This document shows positions 47,416 to 53,837 of a stretch of DNA of 64,000 nucleotides, piece by piece (position 1 is the stretch's first letter; every line of letters starts with the position of its first letter). Source of the DNA: Pedobacter zeae. GTDB taxonomy: Bacteria > Bacteroidota > Bacteroidia > Sphingobacteriales > Sphingobacteriaceae. The DNA lies in NCBI RefSeq assembly GCF_014196715.1, contig NZ_JACIEF010000002.1, positions 868,001 through 932,000 on the forward strand. Direction: 5' to 3'. A program made the position numbers and the translations under genes. The notes beneath the pieces were generated by a model. That model was not told where the DNA came from and made no database searches. It worked only from the letters and a program-made list of their open reading frames with translations.

Positions 47416-48306
47416 TCATGAGCTAATTTGAAGCTTGTATCCTTTGCCCCGTATCACGATAATTTTGATATGCTGATCGCCTTCCAGTTTTTTTCTGAGT
47501 TTTGATATAAACATATCCAAACTGCGCCCTACAATTACGCCTTCATCTTCCCATATCTCTTTTTGCAGGCGGCTTCTCGCGATGGTTTCATTGGGCGATG
47601 ATGCGAAAATAAGCAATAACCGGTTTTCGGTTCCGGTTAGCTCTGTTGTTTTGTCGTTTACAGTAAGCTGCCGGTTTTTTGCATCGAACGATACCGATCC
47701 CAGTGTGAACACCCCGGCAGATTGAGCTGCGGGCAAAGCTTTACGGGTTTTAACCGCTCTCAAAAAAATAAAGCCCACAAGGGTTAAAAATGGCAGGCTG
47801 CCTAAAAGGTATCCTTTCTTCGCTGTACTGATTACTGTGGGTTTAAATTCAATGTTTAGCTCATAGCGTGCCAAGGGCTGCTTTCTTCCTATGCAGGTTA
47901 TAATATCATCTTTTTTGTTTTCGGATATGGCGAATCCATAAACTACGCTGGCATTGCCGGTGTTCAAAACCTTAACAACATAATCATTAGCCAACGGATG
48001 GTCTTTTAATACTTTCCTGGTAATATTGACCAGCGAACCCGGTAAAAAAGTGAGTTCATGCTCAAACCCGATCCGGTATTCGTTTTCGCTTATCTTTTTT
48101 ACCGGCAGCACCCTTGAAGTGCTGTCGCCCGATTGCAGGAGTATCTCATGCCCCAGTCTTCGCAGCAAAACTTCCCTTCTGGCAATATCAAAGTCCTCGC
48201 TGCTAAACATACCGAAAGCTGCGCAGGCAACAGAGGCAAACAGAAGTAGCATAAATCCAATGAGGTATTTACCTTTCCCTAAGAGGCGATTTTGGCTATC
48301 AGGCAT
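47416..48306 (-). CDS. Membrane-anchored winged-helix (OmpR-type) transcriptional regulator
   Basis: A 296-residue regulator with an unusual order for this fold. A short cytoplasmic N-terminus, a membrane helix (about 13-34, YLIGFMLLLFASVACAAFGMF), a likely periplasmic sensor segment (35-160) and a second membrane helix (about 165-183, LLGSLPFLTLVGFIFL) precede a C-terminal Trans_reg_C winged helix (about 200-294: LTGTENRLLLIFASSPNETIARSRLQKEIW, RSLDMFISKLRKKL, IRGKGYKLQ). There is no receiver domain, so signalling would be ToxR/CadC-like through the membrane. It is divergent from the small membrane protein at 48407 and shares with it an upstream pair of 13-bp direct repeats. Confidence 0.85.
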   Translation of the reverse strand: MPDSQNRLLGKGKYLIGFMLLLFASVACAAFGMFSSEDFDIARREVLLRRLGHEILLQSGDSTSRVLPVKKISENEYRIGFEHELTFLPGSLVNITRKVLKDHPLANDYVVKVLNTGNASVVYGFAISENKKDDIITCIGRKQPLARYELNIEFKPTVISTAKKGYLLGSLPFLTLVGFIFLRAVKTRKALPAAQSAGVFTLGSVSFDAKNRQLTVNDKTTELTGTENRLLLIFASSPNETIARSRLQKEIWEDEGVIVGRSLDMFISKLRKKLEGDQHIKIIVIRGKGYKLQISS

Positions 48307-48315
48307 ATTATCAGG

Positions 48316-48349
48316 TTTTTATTTACAAAGTTTACATTTTTATTTACAA
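48316..48349. promoter_or_regulatory. Direct-repeat operator in the divergent promoter
   Basis: TTTTTATTTACAA occurs at 48316-48328 and 48337-48349, exactly 21 bp start to start (two helical turns). OmpR-type winged helices bind direct repeats on one face of DNA, so this is a good candidate site for the adjacent membrane-bound regulator. Confidence 0.55.
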
Positions 48350-48380
48350 TTCCAGCTCTTCTGGCAGTATACGATCAAAG

Positions 48381-48388
48381 TATTTTTG
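48381..48388 (+). promoter_or_regulatory. Promoter -7 box of the small membrane protein gene
   Basis: TATTTTTG fits TAnnTTTG and lies 18 bp upstream of the ATG at 48407, downstream of the direct-repeat operator. Confidence 0.5.
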
Positions 48389-48406
48389 TTCATCAATTTA
48401 AAGGAT

Positions 48407-49024
48407 ATGGAAAATAGAAAAAATGCCGTAAACGCATCTGATTTATCAGCAGATAGATCTGTGTTAAGTAAAGCCACAAAAAACAGGAAAAAATTTATTG
48501 CTGTACTCATCTTATCGCTGGTTGTAATAAGCGGATTAGTATTTGCTGGCCGTGGAATTAAAAATGAAACTTCGCCAAAACCAGGCCCCAAAAAACTCAC
48601 TGCTGCCGAAAGGAAAGCTGAACTGAAAAAGTGGGAGGCCAGCCCTGATGGGCAAAAGTTCAAAAAATGGGAAGCATCGCCAGAAGGTAAAAATGTACAT
48701 TTCGGTGCTGCTAAATTAAGGGAGTACATAGGTGCTTTTACCAATATGGAGGCAGTTATAACTTCCCTTTCTCTTCCGCCGGGATCAAGATTAGGTTTTG
48801 GTGTGATGGTCAGGATTAATGCGGTCGATTACATTGTAAAATTTGATCCGGAAAAATCTCAGCTTGAGCAATTGCATCGCCTGAAAGTTAACGACAAAAT
48901 CATAATAAGAAGCCATAACGTATCGTACGCGCCCAAGTATTCATATCCAATCGTATCGGCAGAATATGTAGAACGGGATGGTCGGGTAATTTTTAAACGT
49001 GTGCCACGCAAAGGCGGTTGCTAA
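48407..49024 (+). CDS. Small single-pass membrane protein with internal KWEASPxG repeat, unknown function
   Basis: A 205-residue protein; the ATG at 48407 is chosen because the longer frame (from 48026) runs through the divergent regulator gene and has no coding character there. One membrane helix (about 27-46, FIAVLILSLVVISGLVFAG) follows a short polar N-terminus. A lysine-rich stretch contains a near-perfect tandem KKWEASPDGQKF / KKWEASPEGKNV (about 70-93). A C-terminal beta-rich part (about 105-205) ends in GGC and includes VRINAVDYIVKFDPEKSQLEQL. I do not recognise a family. It is divergent from the membrane-bound winged-helix regulator and probably its target. Confidence 0.7.
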   Translation: MENRKNAVNASDLSADRSVLSKATKNRKKFIAVLILSLVVISGLVFAGRGIKNETSPKPGPKKLTAAERKAELKKWEASPDGQKFKKWEASPEGKNVHFGAAKLREYIGAFTNMEAVITSLSLPPGSRLGFGVMVRINAVDYIVKFDPEKSQLEQLHRLKVNDKIIIRSHNVSYAPKYSYPIVSAEYVERDGRVIFKRVPRKGGC

Positions 49025-49070
49025 GCAAAATTAATGATAAAAGACATGTTGTATGCCGGGAAGAATGTTG

Positions 49071-49718
49071 CTAAAAGCTTTCTTCCCGTTTTTCTTCTTC
49101 ATAAGTCTTGTCGATCAGAAAAGTCAGCGCATTTTCGATCTCCGATCGTCCATCTGCACTTTTAAGGTCTAATCCGCAGAAAGTACAGTCGTTTGTTGTG
49201 GCATAAATATCCAGGTAGTAAATCCCCGCAATCAGCAGCGCAATAATGGCCCGGTATCTTTTGGCATTTTCCCCGAAATACGGATCGGTAATACTTTTAA
49301 ATAAGACAGCACCGGTTTCTTCACGGTCGTTTGCAAGTTTTTTTAACGATTTGCGGTTCTCTATCAATCCCCAAAGCAGGATTTTTTGTAAATCCTTGTT
49401 TTTAAAAACATAATCGAATTGGGAGAGGAGCATCGCTTTAGCGAATGTTTTCCCGCCGTCGTTTACTGCAGCACCTCCCGATTCATCTTTTACATTGCTC
49501 CAGAAATCCTGCGAACGGATATATTCGTCAATAAGCCCGTCTTTCCCGCCAAAATAGTTATAGATCAGTTTTTTGTCCAGGCCTGCCGTACGTGCGATAT
49601 CGTTCACCTTAAGACCCGAAAAACCTTTTGTATGGAGTATTTTTTCCACGGCAGCCAAGAATTTTTGCTTGCTTTTTTCTTTGTTTCTTAACGATTTAAC
49701 TGCTGTTTCTTGTTCCAT
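49071..49718 (-). CDS. TetR-family transcriptional regulator
   Basis: A 215-residue regulator. The N-terminal HTH reads KFLAAVEKILHTKGFSGLKVNDIARTAGLDKKLIYNYFGGKDGLIDEYI, split here across the standard helices 1-3. The C-terminal ligand/dimer domain (about 70-210) contains YYLDIYATTNDCTFCGLDLKS with two Cys. A perfect 18-bp palindrome lies 53 bp upstream of its start. No intact divergent partner gene remains: the neighbouring sequence is a decayed DUF3667-type gene, so its present regulon may be itself or distant genes. Confidence 0.9.
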   Translation of the reverse strand: MEQETAVKSLRNKEKSKQKFLAAVEKILHTKGFSGLKVNDIARTAGLDKKLIYNYFGGKDGLIDEYIRSQDFWSNVKDESGGAAVNDGGKTFAKAMLLSQFDYVFKNKDLQKILLWGLIENRKSLKKLANDREETGAVLFKSITDPYFGENAKRYRAIIALLIAGIYYLDIYATTNDCTFCGLDLKSADGRSEIENALTFLIDKTYEEEKREESF

Positions 49719-49740
49719 AAGATAAAAAATAATCGTACCG

Positions 49741-49748
49741 GAAAATTA
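49741..49748 (-). promoter_or_regulatory. Possible -7 box of the tetR-type gene
   Basis: TAATTTTC on the minus strand matches TAnnTTTG at seven of eight positions, 22 bp upstream of the start codon and just downstream of the palindrome. Confidence 0.35.
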
Positions 49749-49770
49749 CATAATCAATTTTAAATATTTT

Positions 49771-49788
49771 TATCACCAATTGGTGATA
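49771..49788. promoter_or_regulatory. TetR operator palindrome
   Basis: TATCACCAATTGGTGATA is a perfect 18-bp palindrome, 53 bp upstream of the tetR-type start. Length, symmetry and position are those of a TetR-dimer autoregulatory operator. Confidence 0.7.
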
Positions 49789-49793
49789 TATTG

Positions 49794-49801
49794 TATATTT
49801 G
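49794..49801 (+). promoter_or_regulatory. Plus-strand -7 box facing the pseudogene
   Basis: TATATTTG, a full match to TAnnTTTG, 5 bp after the TetR palindrome and pointing into the decayed DUF3667-type sequence. It may be a relic promoter, or may transcribe the small gene at 50259 through a long leader. Confidence 0.4.
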
Positions 49802-50217
49802 TTCAGACGAAAGGATGTTATTCCTTTAAAGATTTTCTTGACCATGATTTTTATTCATGGTGTCTGACATGTAGATAAAGGCATTTTATTTACCCTGGAG
49901 GGTTTGTTTACCAGGCCCCGCACACTTTGTCCGCGAATTTATTCAGGACAAAGGGGTTCCATAGTTTAGTTTTATTACGCTCATCCTGCTCATTCTGATG
50001 GTATCAGGTCTCATAGCCCCATATATAATATGGCAATATGTCTGACCTGATGCCCCAGGGGGCAGAACATTGATGAATGATTTAGAAAAATTGATCTTTA
50101 ACCGAAACAGATACTCTTTATAGCTATTCCTGTAGCTGCTTTGGCCTATTTCATATCTTAAAATTTAGCGGCAAAGAAAATGCAATATTTCTGATAGAAT
50201 TAAAATTCAGGAAGTAA
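49802..50217 (+). pseudogene. Decayed DUF3667-type membrane protein gene
   Basis: No frame is open for long, but three frames in turn read as pieces of one protein. From 49802 it reads RRKDVIPLKIFLTMIF, then after a TGA at 49865 HVDKGILFTLEGLFTRP. A frameshift near 49915 leads to HFVREFIQDKGVP, a TAG at 49962, the helix FSFITLILLILMVSGLIAPY, a TGA at 50043 and LEKLIFNRNRYSL. After another shift come IAIPVAALAYF and LKFSGKENA (to about 50217). The order HVDKG..LFTRP..REFI..helix..Y(S/A)L..IP..AL is that of DUF3667 membrane proteins. The N-terminal zinc ribbon and part of the middle are missing. Stops are single-base changes from likely sense codons. Confidence 0.55.
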
Positions 50218-50258
50218 AATGCTTAACTTGATTCTACACACAAATAAATCTTAACAAT

Positions 50259-50534
50259 ATGAAAATCACATTGGATACCAGATCCCTTTTATTGGGATTT
50301 TTGGGGGCTGGCTTAATGTTCGCAGCCATTAGTTTTAAAAACGATCAGAACCAGGCAGGAGGAAAGTACCGTGCTGAAGTAAATGCCAATAATATGTTGG
50401 TTATCCTCGATAGTGAAACCGGTAATTACATCATTGCACCAGCCATGCAATCGGCAGGGAAAGTACAATGGATAAAAGGTGAGTTTGATAAGACCTTCAG
50501 CACCGCCACTGACAATAAAAAGGAACCGAAATAA
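50259..50534 (+). CDS. Small exported or membrane-anchored hypothetical protein
   Basis: A 91-residue protein with an N-terminal hydrophobic segment (about 9-25, SLLLGFLGAGLMFAAISF) and a soluble part with MLVILDSETGNYIIAPAM and VQWIKGEFDKTF. The helix lacks a clear cleavage site, so it may be a signal anchor. I do not recognise a family. The start is preceded by an A/T-rich leader without Shine-Dalgarno, normal for the phylum. It converges on the tandem-repeat array. Confidence 0.65.
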   Translation: MKITLDTRSLLLGFLGAGLMFAAISFKNDQNQAGGKYRAEVNANNMLVILDSETGNYIIAPAMQSAGKVQWIKGEFDKTFSTATDNKKEPK

Positions 50535-50551
50535 AAGAGGCTTTTATATTC

Positions 50552-51360
50552 GTCATCCTGAGTGCAAAGAAGGATCTTTTAAGTGCAACGTACTATTTCA
50601 CAAAAAATTCTTCACTGCGTTCAGAATGACAGTAATGGTGAGCTTTGTGCCTTTCTTTGTGTGCTCTGTGGTAAAAAAGGAAGAAAACGTGGGGTATTGT
50701 CCACATACCCTTTGCCGTTAAAAAGCCGCAGGTACAAAGAAAACACATCCTTATCTCCCTGATTTGTTGTCCTGAGTGCAAAGAAGGATCTTTTAAGTGC
50801 AATAATACTATTTCACAAAAGGTTCTTCACTGCGTTCAGAATGACAGTAGTGGTGAGCTTTGTGCCCTCCTTTGTGTGCTCTGTGGTAAAATTGAAAGAA
50901 AACGTGGTATATTACCTCTGGATCCTTTGCCGTTAAAAGGCCGCAGGTACAAAGAAAACACGACCTTATCTCCCTGATTTGTCATCCTGAGTGTAACAAA
51001 GGATCTTTTAAGTGCAACGATACTATTTCACAAAAGATTCTTCACTGCGTTCAGAATGACAGTATTGGTGAGCTTTGTGCCCTCCTTTGTGTGCTCTGTG
51101 GTAAAAAAGGAAGAAAACGTGGTATATTACCTCTGGATCCTTTGCCGTTAAAAAGCCGCAGGTACAAAGAAAACACGACCTTATCTCCCTGATTTGTCAT
51201 CCTGAGTGTAACGAAGGATCTTTTAAGTGCAATAACTATTTCACAAATGGTTCTTCACTGCGTTCAGAATGACAGTAGTGGTGAGCTTTGTGCCCTCCTT
51301 TGTGTGCTCTGTGGTAAAAAAGGAAGAAAACGTGGTATATTACCTTTGCAGTTAAAAAAT
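50552..51360. repeat. Four-copy tandem repeat of ~215 bp with internal hairpin
   Basis: Units start at 50552, 50766, 50981 and 51196; the last is shortened (~165 bp). Each begins with GT(C/T)(A/G)TCCTGAGTG and, about 70 bp on, ends its first part with TTCACTGCGTTCAGAATGAC, whose reverse complement resembles the beginning, so each copy can fold into a ~75-nt imperfect hairpin. The second part has GAGCTTTGTGCC and GTGTGCTCTGTGGTAAA, then GCCGCAGGTACAAAGAAAACAC. Single hairpin halves occur elsewhere in the window (near 52580, 53572 and 58770-58899). The array lies between convergent genes. Confidence 0.9.
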
Positions 51361-51365
51361 AAGGG

Positions 51366-51920
51366 CTACTTCACACTTACCCTTTCTACAATTGGCTTAC
51401 CTGTTGCTTCATCAATCCCTTCAATCTCAGCATATTTTACATTAGGGAGCCAGAAACTGCCGCCCTGTATTCTTACAAACAACCGGTTTACCTTAATGGT
51501 ATGATTATTAATGGTTACCGAAGCATGATAACTGTTATCATGAGTGCGCTGCAGGTAAAAAGGTAATTTTTTATGGGATACAAATCGGAATTCGTACTTA
51601 TCTCCGCCCAGTGCTTTTGTATCGATACCATAGGCAAATTTTCGCTGGATATAACCAAGATCTTTCTTTTGCCCTTGCTCACCATAACGGATCCAGTATA
51701 CCTGTATCGGCGAACTGGCATCAATATTGCCATTTTCTTTTAGGTTTAAGGCATAAATTAGCGTATTTGTATTTGGATCACGCTGCAGGTAGAACAACAT
51801 GTTGTCTACATTTTTAGGTGTAGGAAAATTAATGGGAGAGGGGTCTTTGGTTTGTGCCCAGACTGGCGTTGCGAAAAGAGCAAAGGTTAAAACAATAAAG
51901 AGTAAGCTTTTGGTTGGCAT
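51366..51920 (-). CDS. DUF4833-domain secreted protein
   Basis: A 184-residue secreted protein. The ATG at 51920 gives a normal signal peptide (KSLLFIVLTFALFATPVWAQ); the frame extends 27 bp further to 51947. The mature part resembles DUF4833: NMLFYLQRDPNTNTLIYALN, IQVYWIRYGEQGQKKDLGYIQRKFAYG, LPFYLQRT and VRIQGGSFWLPNVKYAEIEG. Function is unknown for the family. Its stop lies directly at the edge of the tandem-repeat array, and it is followed upstream by another small minus-strand gene. Confidence 0.75.
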   Translation of the reverse strand: MPTKSLLFIVLTFALFATPVWAQTKDPSPINFPTPKNVDNMLFYLQRDPNTNTLIYALNLKENGNIDASSPIQVYWIRYGEQGQKKDLGYIQRKFAYGIDTKALGGDKYEFRFVSHKKLPFYLQRTHDNSYHASVTINNHTIKVNRLFVRIQGGSFWLPNVKYAEIEGIDEATGKPIVERVSVK

Positions 51921-51957
51921 TGAAAATGTAGGGGGCATGAAACGCATTTAGGTTTTT

Positions 51958-52149
51958 TTATGTTGAAGAGCTATCTGTTTTTTCCTGATCCTCTGCAGGA
52001 ATTTCTTTTTCACTTTCTTTTAATTGTTCATTATAAAGGCGGTCTGATTCGGCCCTACAATGTTCATAGTCGTTTAATTTCTCGCAGGAAGTGTTTCCAT
52101 AGACCTCGAAAAAATCCCTGATTGATGGGTAATCAAAATGAACTGGCAT
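51958..52149 (-). CDS. Small hypothetical cytoplasmic protein
   Basis: A 63-residue polar protein (MPVHFDYPSIRDFFEVYG, then CEKLNDYEHCRAESDRLYNEQLKE and an acidic tail). Two Cys are spaced 12 residues apart (CEKLNDYEHCRA has them at 22 and 31 of the chain). No membrane segment. It is credible as a gene because codon use is ordinary and it sits 10 bp upstream of the DUF4833 frame on the same strand, but no family is recognised. Confidence 0.5.
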   Translation of the reverse strand: MPVHFDYPSIRDFFEVYGNTSCEKLNDYEHCRAESDRLYNEQLKESEKEIPAEDQEKTDSSST

Positions 52150-52346
52150 TTCTCAACATTTAGTTTAACGGTTTCGGAAAGAGGGGGTAGCTATTGATCA
52201 TTTGCCGAAAATAGTTGCAGCAACCTTTTCAAACTCATCTTTTCTGCTACCTGCAGATGGAATTAGCACCTTGTTAAAACAGGTTGCTAAGACATCAAAG
52301 GGCCATTCCCTCCGTCTTTCTTGATAAGTATGTAATACAATTTCAG

Positions 52347-52417
52347 ACGTCATGGACGGAATCGAACCGCCGTACTAGGTTTTGCAGACCTTTACCTCGC
52401 CACTCGGCCACATGACT
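52347..52417 (-). tRNA. tRNA-Cys (anticodon GCA)
   Basis: The minus strand folds as a cloverleaf: acceptor AGTCATG, D-arm starting TGGCCGAGTGG, anticodon loop CTGCAAA with GCA, T-arm GGCGG-TTCGATT-CCGTC, acceptor CATGACG and discriminator T, which is the base cysteinyl-tRNA synthetase needs. CCA is not encoded. Two oddities are visible: the first acceptor pair is A1/G72 and the 27-43 pair is A/A, both mismatches. Confidence 0.85.
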
Positions 52418-52469
52418 ATATGTTTCTTTTTCAATCCGCTTATTGATTCGCTTTTCGAAAGAGACAAAA

Positions 52470-52477
52470 CAAAGGTA
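52470..52477 (-). promoter_or_regulatory. Promoter -7 box of the tRNA-Cys gene
   Basis: TACCTTTG on the minus strand is a full TAnnTTTG match, 53 bp upstream of the tRNA 5' end, in a very A/T-rich region. Confidence 0.5.
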
Positions 52478-53280
52478 AATAATAAAAACTATAATTTCTA
52501 TAGAAATAGTAGATTTTTTTTGAATTTGTTTTTTTAATCTGCTATCCGGAGTGAAAGGAGGGATTTTTCAACTAAAAGATTCTTCACTTCGTTCAGAATG
52601 ACAATATGTTATGGAAGATGTAAAACGGATACTGGAATGAAAAACGTTGCGTTGTTTATGCTTTGCCTTAACGTTCTTTGCAGTTAATAATGGAAGATGA
52701 AATGAAAAGCCTGCGTGCCCTTAACCAAAACCTTTTGCTAATCTCCTAGTTTGATAAATTATATTTCTGTAAATCAGTGATTTAAAAATAAAGTCTATAA
52801 AATCTATAGGAATACTTGTTTGAATTGTTCAAAGTTTATACTTTTACAAAAAATTAAAACTGTTCACCAGCAAATCTACGTTCAATATGAAACTCTGCGT
52901 ACAACTTCAGTCATATTCTCTGATCAATTTTTCAGGTCAGTATAACTTTTGTTGCGGCTAATATAAACTAAGATACGGATCACCTGATAAAGGTTTCCAT
53001 TCAAGTATTCTCATTTAAAAATCCTGGTACCCCGGGGCATTTTGATAGAATATTATGGTGGTCATGTATTTCAGTCAATAAGTTGCCGGGGTATCAGGAA
53101 CAGCCGAAACTAATCACCACCACTAGTTTAGGTTATTACGCTAATTAATTTACCACCATTAATTAGTTGATTTATACAGAAGAAGGGAGAGTCAGTCCTC
53201 GTTGAACTTCTAGCAACTTTCCATAGGAAAAAGTGCTCAAACTGATCTAGCAATAGATTATAAATTAACCGGTAACAAGT

Positions 53281-53445
53281 AGACATACCGTTTCCTTTTA
53301 TTTCATTAGAAAAGCTACGGCAACTGCGCTGCAGGGCAATACGGCTTTGAATGCTGCTGCTTTCGAGGCAGGGAAAATTTACACGGTTGATATTAATGGC
53401 ACAATAAGCGGAACCGTCCATTACGGCTACGATTATTATGCATAA
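53281..53445 (+). pseudogene. 3' fragment of a broken gene for a secreted-type protein
   Basis: The plus frame from about 53281 to the TAA at 53443 reads KATATALQGNTALNAAAF, EAGKIYTVDINGTISG and VHYGYDYYA. This is ordinary beta-rich coding sequence with good codon use but no start, and a stop lies in frame at 53263-53271. The AGKIYTVxINGT pattern is seen at the ends of DUF4397- and fimbrillin-like domains, but the family cannot be fixed from 50 residues. A terminator 80 bp downstream on the same strand supports a former gene. Confidence 0.5.
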
Positions 53446-53457
53446 TTAATAACATTT

Positions 53458-53493
53458 AGGAATTTCGGTGACCTACCGATAGAAGAAATTCCT
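53458..53493 (+). terminator. Nested hairpin after the broken gene
   Basis: The outer stem AGGAATTT/AAATTCCT (8 bp) encloses the inner stem CGGT/ACCG. It lies 13 bp after the stop of the gene fragment. No T-run. Confidence 0.35.
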
Positions 53494-53523
53494 GGCTCAA
53501 ACAGGTTTATATTTGGTTAGAAA

Positions 53524-53554
53524 AAAGGGACATGTCTGGATAGAATGTCCCTTT
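53524..53554 (+). terminator. Rho-independent terminator
   Basis: Perfect 10-bp stem AAAGGGACAT / ATGTCCCTTT with an 11-nt loop, followed by GTTATTTT. It is orphaned by decay of the gene upstream. Confidence 0.65.
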
Positions 53555-53837
53555 GTTATTTTAAAAATGCTGTCATCCTGAGTATAGCAAAGGTTCTTTA
53601 ATGCTTATCGTTTTTTACAAATATGGTATTAAGAGAGTATAAGCTTAATTGTTTTATCTTTTATATTGTAAAGGCTGGTCATCTTTTGTAACGAGAAGGT
53701 TTGCATTTTGCAATGTAGGATAAAATAGGTGTGGCGATACAATCGCCCTTCTCATGCATGCCGATTACAAATCAGACGATAGCGATCGTGGTAAGATTGC
53801 TTCGTTGTGCCCCTCGCAACGGGGAGTTTTTTGAAAC

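Larger units (their letters stand above)
49719..50258. other. 540-bp stretch between tetR and a small hypothetical gene
   Basis: It contains the TetR operator and promoter boxes (49741-49801), the decayed DUF3667-type gene (49802-50217) and several perfect short inverted repeats: 49810-49827, 49841-49861, 49925-49953, 50003-50051 and 50051-50064. There is no intact gene. Confidence 0.6.
52418..53837. other. 1.4-kb gene-free, decayed region
   Basis: Contents in order: the tRNA promoter (52470-52477); half of the dispersed repeat (TTCACTTCGTTCAGAATGAC, about 52581-52602); an imperfect inverted repeat at 53023-53098; the 3' end of a broken gene (53281-53445); two hairpins (53458-53493 and 53524-53554); and another repeat half (GTCATCCTGAGTATAGC, about 53573-53590). 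A minus-strand frame at 53128-53421 is antisense to the broken gene and is not supported. Confidence 0.55.

Noticed and set aside
48026..48406. N-terminal extension of the 48407 protein
   Set aside because: It is antisense to the winged-helix regulator gene and includes the shared promoter; the start at 48407 follows a -7 box.
49802..50064. Structured RNA or riboswitch made of several consecutive hairpins
   Set aside because: Most of the stretch reads as decayed DUF3667 coding sequence in three frames, which explains it better; only the overlapping pair at 50000-50064 is kept as a low-interest note.
50552..51360. CRISPR-like array
   Set aside because: The repeating unit is ~215 bp and nearly identical throughout, with no unique spacers and no cas genes nearby; it is a composite tandem repeat.
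53128..53421. 97-residue minus-strand protein
   Set aside because: It is antisense to the plus-strand gene fragment ending at 53445 and has no signal, motif or promoter of its own.
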